DNA from: Neoceratodus forsteri
Lineage: Eukaryota > Chordata > Ceratodontiformes > Ceratodontidae
Direction: 5' to 3'
DNA length: 64,000 nucleotides
Assembly (NCBI GenBank): GCA_016271365.2
Contig: CM057456.1
Location: 890,502,001 to 890,566,000 of the forward strand
In this document: piece by piece, positions 58,620 to 64,000 of the stretch
Numbering within the stretch: the stretch's first letter is position 1
How the letters are laid out: the number at the start of each line of letters is the position of its first letter
Position numbers and translations under genes: made by a program
Notes under the pieces: generated by a model
Seen by the model: only the letters and a program-made list of their open reading frames with translations
What the model was told of the DNA's origin: nothing
Databases searched by the model: none

Positions 58620-58854
58620 CATCTTTGTTGTTTCAGACTGGCCAATACCGAAGGTATATAAAGTAAGTGGACAAAGCTGAGATCCGCTGGTGCCCTATAG
58701 CATCCAACTTGTCTATAGTTAACCCATAAGTGAGTGGCTTGTTGCTGGTAAAGACTACAAATTGGTCTCCATAGAGATAGTTGTGGAACTGGTCCACCAC
58801 TTCCCACTTCAGTGCTAGGAATTCCAACGTATGAACTGGGTGGTTATATCTCAT
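58620..58854 (-). pseudogene. Gypsy RNase H fragment
   Basis: The 73-codon frame reads YNHPVHTLEFLALKWEVVDQ, then FHNYLYGDQFVVFTSNKPLT, then KLDAIGHQRISALSTY, matching the YP.H.LE.LAL.WAV...F..YLYG..F.V.TD..PL.Y block of Ty3/gypsy RNase H. The TD aspartate is replaced (TSN). Confidence 0.8.
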
Positions 58855-59501
58855 ACTGGTCTATAATAATGTGGTGGGTGATGCCCTGGACAACATTGCT
58901 CCTGTTCATGTTCGACCACTCACTCTTCACCCAAGGACCCCTTGGTTCGATGGCTCCTTGAAGGAGTTGAGGAGAGTTGGCTGAAGGCTGGAGAGAGCAT
59001 GGCGGAGGTCTGGCCAGGATGTTGACAGACTTAGATTGATGGAACATTATAAGGGCTATCAATCAGAAATCACCCATAAGAAGGCAGAGTTTCCATTCAG
59101 GGAGATTTCTGCTGCACAGAATTGATCGGCTCAGCTCATCTGGACTGTAGACAGATTGTGCAATCCAGTCTGTCTCCAACCCAGAAAGGCATTTTCTCAG
59201 GCTAAATGTGAGGAGTTTGCTCGATTCTTGAGGGATTGCGGAGGTCGGCTGGAGGTGATGAACACTCGGTCTGTCTGGACAGACTTTAGCTGGCTGGAAT
59301 TCACAGATATTGTGAAGATCATCCAAACATTGTGCCCAACCAGCTGTAGTTTGGATCTGGGCCCTACACCCCTATTAGTGGGTTGTGTAGATGCTATCTG
59401 CCTGATCCTAGCTAAAATTGTCTGGAGTTCCTTGAAGAGGGGTGTCTTTCCTGATCCCCTTAAGGAGACAGTCATATGACCACTCTTAAAAAAAAAACTC
59501 C

Positions 59502-60572
59502 TTGGATCCAGACTGTCCAGCCAACTACGGGTCTGTCTCGAACCTCCCTTTTGTTGGGAAGGTTATTAAGAAGGCAGTTGTGCTGCAACTGGATGATTAC
59601 CTTGTGACTCACAATGTCTATGATGTTCTCCAGTCTGGATTTAGGAAGAGACATAGCTCTGAGACTGCACTTGTCTGGGTATTGAATGACGTCCTAATAG
59701 CTAGAGATCAAAAGGCTCGTACCATCTTGGTCCTTCTTGCTCTCTCTGCAGCATTTGACACTGTGGACCATGGTGTGCTATTGGAGTGCCTGCGGCTTTT
59801 CTGTGGACTGTCAAGGACAGTCCTTGAATGGTTTTTATCCTTCCTCACTGTCAGGTTTCAGAGGGTGGTCACTGGAACGTATTCCTCTGACACCCTTCCC
59901 CTGTCCTGTGGGGTGCCGCAGGGCTCCATATTGGTGCCTATGTTGTTTGCAATGTATATGCTGCCATTAGGAGATATCATTAGGTGATACGGTTTGAGTT
60001 TTCACTGCTACACAGATGATACTCAACTGTATATGTCCTTTCTACCTGGATAAGTTGATGTAGTCTCTGTGTTTAACAACTGTCTTGCTGAGATCAAGAA
60101 CTGGATGAGCACCAGCTGGCTGAGACTGAATCTGGACAAGACCGAAGTGCTAGTGGTGGACCCAGGTCATCCTGGAGCTGGTTTGGGGCTAGGCAGGCAT
60201 CGGGCTTATGGCTTGATGGCATCCAGCTCACTACCTCAGACCAAGTGTGTAACCTGGGCATTATTTTTTGATGATGGCCTAACCCTGAAATCTCAGGTGT
60301 CAGCAGTTGTCAAATCCTCTTTTTACAATCTGAGAAAATTCACCCAGGTGAAACACCTGGTTCTTCCAGATGACTTACCAACACTGGTCCATGCCTTCAT
60401 CACTACCCGCCTTGACTACTGCAATGCCGTCTACCTAGGGCTTCCTGGGGTTGATATCCACCACTTGCATCTAGTACAGAAAGTGGCAACCAGGCTATTG
60501 ACTGGTACATCTAGGACCAGTCATATTATGCCTGTGCTGCACGGACTGCACTGGCTGCCTGTTCAGTGGTGA
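59502..60572 (+). pseudogene. L2 reverse transcriptase
   Basis: Two frames separated near 59988-60068. Landmarks are NYGSVSNLPFVGKVIKKAVV, LQSGFRKRHSSETALVWVLN, LLALSAAFDTVDHGVLLECL (motif A), LSCGVPQGSILVPMLFAMYM (motif B), HCYTDDTQLYMSF (motif C, about 60003-60041), NWMSTSWLRLNLDKTEVLVV and LHGLHWLPVQW at the end. A stop after DIIR and a lost frame before motif C disable it. Confidence 0.88.
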
Positions 60573-60785
60573 ATCACCTTTAAGATCGGTTTACTGACCT
60601 TTAAAGCCTTACATGAACAGGGACACAGCTACCTGCAAGATCTCCTGACTCCCTACTGCCTCCTCCACCCTCTCCAATCTGCTGAAGAGGGATTGCTAGA
60701 GATTCCCAGGGTTTGTTTAAAGACATCAGGTGCTCGTGCTTTTTCTTTTGTGGCCCCTACCCCATGGAATTCTCTACCTTATCAG

Positions 60786-61139
60786 TTTTGGCTTTTTTTA
60801 TTGCAAAGTTTATAATCACCATCAATACATACATAACAATCCAAAAAATGTCATACCATATGTGTATATATATATATATATAAAACTTTAACTTCTTATA
60901 CAAATATAAATCTGTATAAAATCTTCCTATATCAAAAATTCTTTTTACCTATAAATATACTTATTAGACTAATAACCTCTATGAGTGTATAAATATATAA
61001 CATGTTAACCAAAAATTAATTATATGGTGCACTTCCCTCTGCAAAGTGGAACTAGGCCTAAAATTAAGATACAAATTTAAATAATAGCATTACAGTTACC
61101 CTGTATGCTTTCTTATACTTAGTTATCTGATGGTTGTAA
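60786..61139 (-). mobile_element. Poly-A-tailed retroelement inserted in the L2
   Basis: Flanked by CTACCTTATCAG (60774-60785) and CTACCTCGTCAG (61140-61151), 10 of 12 identical. Antisense, it ends in ACTTTGCAATAAAAAAAGCC, an L1-like polyadenylation end. The L2 C-terminal frame reads across the site when the insert is ignored. No coding part. Confidence 0.7.
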
Positions 61140-61369
61140 CTACCTCGTCAGTTAAGAGAATGCCTGACTGTCGAGAGATTTAAATCTGATTTTAAGACAT
61201 ACTTGTTTAATATGGCCTTCCCAGATAACTTAAATTAACTTATGCATCTGTAATTTTTAATGTTATTTTAATATGTTTTATTTATGCTACTTGCAAAGCA
61301 TCTTGGTTTTGGAAAGGCACTATATAAATGAAGATTTACTTACTTACTTATTTTACTCATAGTTATAAT

Positions 61370-62605
61370 ATAATGAATAGGTATTCATGGGTATTTGCAT
61401 ATGCTTCCCATGATGCTTTGCATTATTGGAATATGTGCAAGTTGTGTTTTCTTAATAGTTATTTAACTAATCACCCATTAAGAGTGGGTTTGAGTGGTAG
61501 CTTGTCTAATTGTTGGATTATGGAACAGGGAGTGCCACAAGGCTCAATTCTTGGGCCTCTCCTGTTCACATTGTTCATTGATACTATTCCTTCCTTTATG
61601 AGACATACACGCGGTTTGATTTATGCTGATGATATTATTTTGTTTTGTAGGTCAGACCGGTGGAAGCTATAAATAAAAGACTAAATGATGATTTGTTTGT
61701 CTTGGGTAACTGATTAATAAAAAAAACAGCTGTCCCTGAATAGCAAGAAGATGAAATGTATGTTTTTCAGTTCCAGACAGAGATTAGCCAAAGCTTCTGA
61801 TTTATTGGTAACAGATTCCCTTGGAAATAAACTGGATCAGGTTACCCAGTTTAAATATTTGGGTGCCCTACTGGATTCTAATTTACCTTTTTCTACTCAC
61901 ATAAAATCTGTTAGCCATCAGGTAAATCAGAAGCTGGGATCTTTATTTAAATTGCAATCCTTGCTTACTTTACAAGCAAGGATGGCAATAGCAAAGGTGT
62001 ACTTCTTCCAATCTTAAATTATAATTCTTTCCTTTTCTCAGATCTGGCCAAGCATGACTTCTCTATTCTTTCATTTGTATTTCACAGTGTATGTAGATTC
62101 ACATTTAAGTTACAGTACTCTACTCATCACTGTGCTTTGTACAAACATTCTGGATGGCTTCCACCAAGGCTGAGCAGTCTGTATAGTTTGGGTTGTTTGA
62201 CTGGCAATATCCTTTGTCAGAGGGAAAATTCTCCACTTTATTCGCTGCTTCATATTAATAATAATGATAGGAAACTCTGCTCTTGTGAAATGATTAGATT
62301 TGCAGTGCCAAAAACTAAAAGGGGAGATTGATCCTTTTCCTTTAGTGCAGCTAGAAATTGGAATGAGCTTCCTGGGCTACTTTCAGTAACATAAGTCATC
62401 AAACTTTTAAAGTTAAATTAAGGAAACACTTTCTGGATCAACTAAGTTGTAATTGTTTTTGACTGTGTTATATTGTATTTATGTTAATAGTTTTTAACAT
62501 GTAACATCTTGACTGTATTTATATGGTCCCGGTCAAGCATGAAAATGAGCCTTGGTTCATTGCGTTTACCTGGTAAACAAAAGTAAATAAATTAAAATAA
62601 AATAA
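61370..62605 (+). mobile_element. Jockey-group LINE, 5'-truncated
   Basis: RT motif B MEQGVPQGSILGPLLFTLFI and motif C GLIYADDIILFCR (61328-61672 frame) are followed by TQFKYLGALLDSNLPFSTHI (61751-62017). The C-terminus follows (RFAVPKTKRGD then FSFSAARNWNELPG) and the tail AAATAAATTAAAATAAAATA. The YADD box is intact, but frames shift around 61672 and 62017. The clade (Rex1-like or similar) is not fixed. Confidence 0.75.
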
Positions 62606-62619
62606 ATAAATTCTGTCTG

Positions 62620-63200
62620 GCAGAGATGGATGCTGATCCAAAATCAATCACCTTCTTTTTAATGCACATAGTCTTGGTTGGTGGGGAGAATACAACCACA
62701 ACTGAACAGTTGCAGCAATGGACATAGTCAGATAGTTTGCAATATTTCTAAAGTGATTAATCTGGTGGCCCTACAGCATTACTGGAGGTAGGCAGGGAAT
62801 TTCTCTAGCGATATCACAGAAATGTCAGAACAAATCTGACCAAGACATTTGCTGCAACTTTATCAATGCCATACATATGTGTAAGTGTGGTAACAGAGAA
62901 TGCAATCAGTTCTTTTTTTGATGCGGACATACATGCACATCACCAGGAAAGAATTTAGACTGGTTCTGTTTTTAAATGAAAGAATTTAAACTAGTTCCTA
63001 AATTCTTTTTGTGATGATTTCATTTATTTCTCAAGATGCTTTGCATTATTGGGGTATGTGTAATTTTGTATTTCTTTGAAAGGTGGCTTTATTGCCTATG
63101 GCCTTCCAAGGTAACCCATGCTTTAGGGTCTTTGCACAGATTCTTTGTCTTTCAGTTCTTTAATAGCCTCATTCTTATCACGATCTTGCTGGCAGACACT
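62620..63200. other. Unassigned; may hold decayed gypsy sequence
   Basis: No clear frame. Its position between gypsy fragments suggests remnant pol. Confidence 0.3.
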
Positions 63201-63204
63201 GAAG

Positions 63205-63480
63205 TTATGACAAAACTCCTTTGTTTACCATTAATCCTCCAGACAAGCATCCATTCGTGACAGGTTCCATAATAACTATCTGTTCTTGCACCTCTGTCAA
63301 GTATTCACCTGTTCCTTTGATCAAGCATTCAGACCCAGTGAGCCCTATCACAGGTTTTATTCCATAGTGCTTATCGTGTCCTGTCATCTCATCTGGAAAG
63401 TTGTGGGCTTCCACCTCCTTCTTAACATAGGCAGCAAGCACAGCTGGGCATTTACTAACTGATAAAACATCTCGGCCTGA
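63205..63480 (-). pseudogene. Possible gypsy protease-to-RT linker fragment
   Basis: The minus-strand frame reads LFVDCSGRDVLSVSKC upstream and then VQEQIVIMEPVTNGC, then LSGGLMVNKGVLS. The I.VEP......LP.GL.V...VV pattern is common between protease and RT in vertebrate Ty3/gypsy elements. Assignment is by this weak pattern and by the gypsy pieces at 56760-58860 in the same orientation. Confidence 0.4.
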
Positions 63481-64000
63481 GCAATCAACAAACAGCTTTT
63501 AGTAGATGCTGCAAAAAGGTTTATAAAGAAATTAATCCATTAATTTCACAATTTATTGTCAACAATATGTAGTCCATTTTGGTTGTGGGGAATTATGGTT
63601 TCAGGGATCTATTACAATGCCTTGCCTCACAATACCAGATCCTAAGCTATAAACACAGTATGTTTCCACTGTGGCATTGGCCAAGCTGTGTAAAGCTGTG
63701 CAATACCAGATCAAAGTGGCTTTTAAAGAAAGTGAGTATAGTGCAGTACATCTGACCACTGATACAGGGACGAGCTATCAAACCACAGACTATATGTGCA
63801 TTACTACACACTAAGTGTCATTCACAAAGTCATCTTTACACCATCATGTGTAACAGTCATCTGAAGCAAGGGATGCTGCAAAGAACAGTGCTTTGTGTGT
63901 CTATGACATAATTAGCAAACAGCACACTGAAGCCTTCAGGCAATGTTTTACAAGAGCCATATGACAAAATTGCAGAATGGTTGCACACGCTGGGTCTGCA
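63481..64000. other. Unassigned sequence at the right edge
   Basis: No exon, repeat end or ORF recognised. Confidence 0.35.

Larger units (their letters stand above)
56760..58860 (-). mobile_element. Ty3/gypsy LTR-retrotransposon pol remnant
   Basis: On the minus strand, from right to left: RNase H (58854-58620), a SINE insertion (58290-58060), integrase zinc-finger/start region (about 57940-57290), and a C-terminal pol tail (57057-56761). Most of the integrase core is missing. No LTR was identified. A gypsy-like protease-side fragment at 63205-63480 probably belongs to the same insertion, separated by LINEs. Confidence 0.7.
58862..61345 (+). mobile_element. L2-clade LINE with complete 3' end and one insertion
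   Basis: Starts inside the linker after the endonuclease (NNVVGDALDNIAPVHVRPLT), runs through RT and C-terminus, and ends with the classic L2 terminus GCATCTTGGTTTTGGAAAGG, then CACTATATAAATG, and an ACTT repeat (61325-61345). Interrupted at 60786-61139. The same family as 30570-33857. It apparently split the gypsy remnant. Confidence 0.85.

Overview
This window looks like vertebrate, probably amphibian-like tetrapod, intronic DNA. It is AT-rich, has no prokaryotic gene layout, and carries abundant CR1 and L2 LINEs, a DIRS element, a Ty3/gypsy remnant, a TTAA-flanked Kolobok/T2-like MITE, tRNA-headed SINEs, hairpin MITEs and hammerhead-ribozyme motifs of the kind known from Penelope-like elements. 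The CR1 copies end in the sense direction in a TTCTATGTTTCTATGT-type tail. A caecilian-like amphibian is my best guess, at low confidence, because no sequence comparison was possible.

The only confident host gene lies on the + strand. It is a poly(rC)-binding protein (PCBP family, best match PCBP3 from memory) whose KH1 region is split over four in-phase exons: 11541-11618 (start codon), 18246-18269 (24 nt), 18795-18827 (33 nt) and 25277-25393 (117 nt). All have GT donors, and the three internal exons have AG acceptors. No later exon is visible, so the next intron seems to run past the right edge. Most of the window is therefore repeat-filled PCBP intron.

Layout. 1-11.5 kb: a partial unknown ORF off the left edge, a CpG-bearing hairpin, a long hairpin transposon (1548-5708) split by a CR1 and other LINE pieces, minisatellites and microsatellites, and three foldbacks. 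11.5-25.4 kb: PCBP exons among LINE tails, foldbacks, two hammerhead-like motifs (one only 142 nt upstream of the 24-nt microexon, antisense) and a long minus-strand CR1. 25.7-30.4 kb: T2-like MITE, an orphan DIRS gag-like piece, another hammerhead-like motif. 30.6-41.1 kb: an L2 interrupted by a CR1, itself interrupted by a third LINE that carries a palindromic MITE; then two ~0.5-0.6-kb SINEs. 41.2-48.9 kb: a DIRS element broken by two CR1 copies, a foldback with an 11-bp target duplication and a hAT-like MITE with an 8-bp target duplication. 49.2-51.6 kb: a ~167-bp tandem array split by a 1.3-kb near-palindromic transposon. 52-64 kb: a SINE with an 18-bp target duplication, scattered minus-strand gypsy pieces, and an L2 plus a second LINE inserted among them.

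There is no operon or pathway. What ties the window together is the order of nested insertions, much of it datable from exact target-site duplications and from reading frames that continue across an insertion. The most unusual signals are the hammerhead-like RNAs, the many foldback elements, and an inverted templated patch at a LINE 5' junction (37244-37373).
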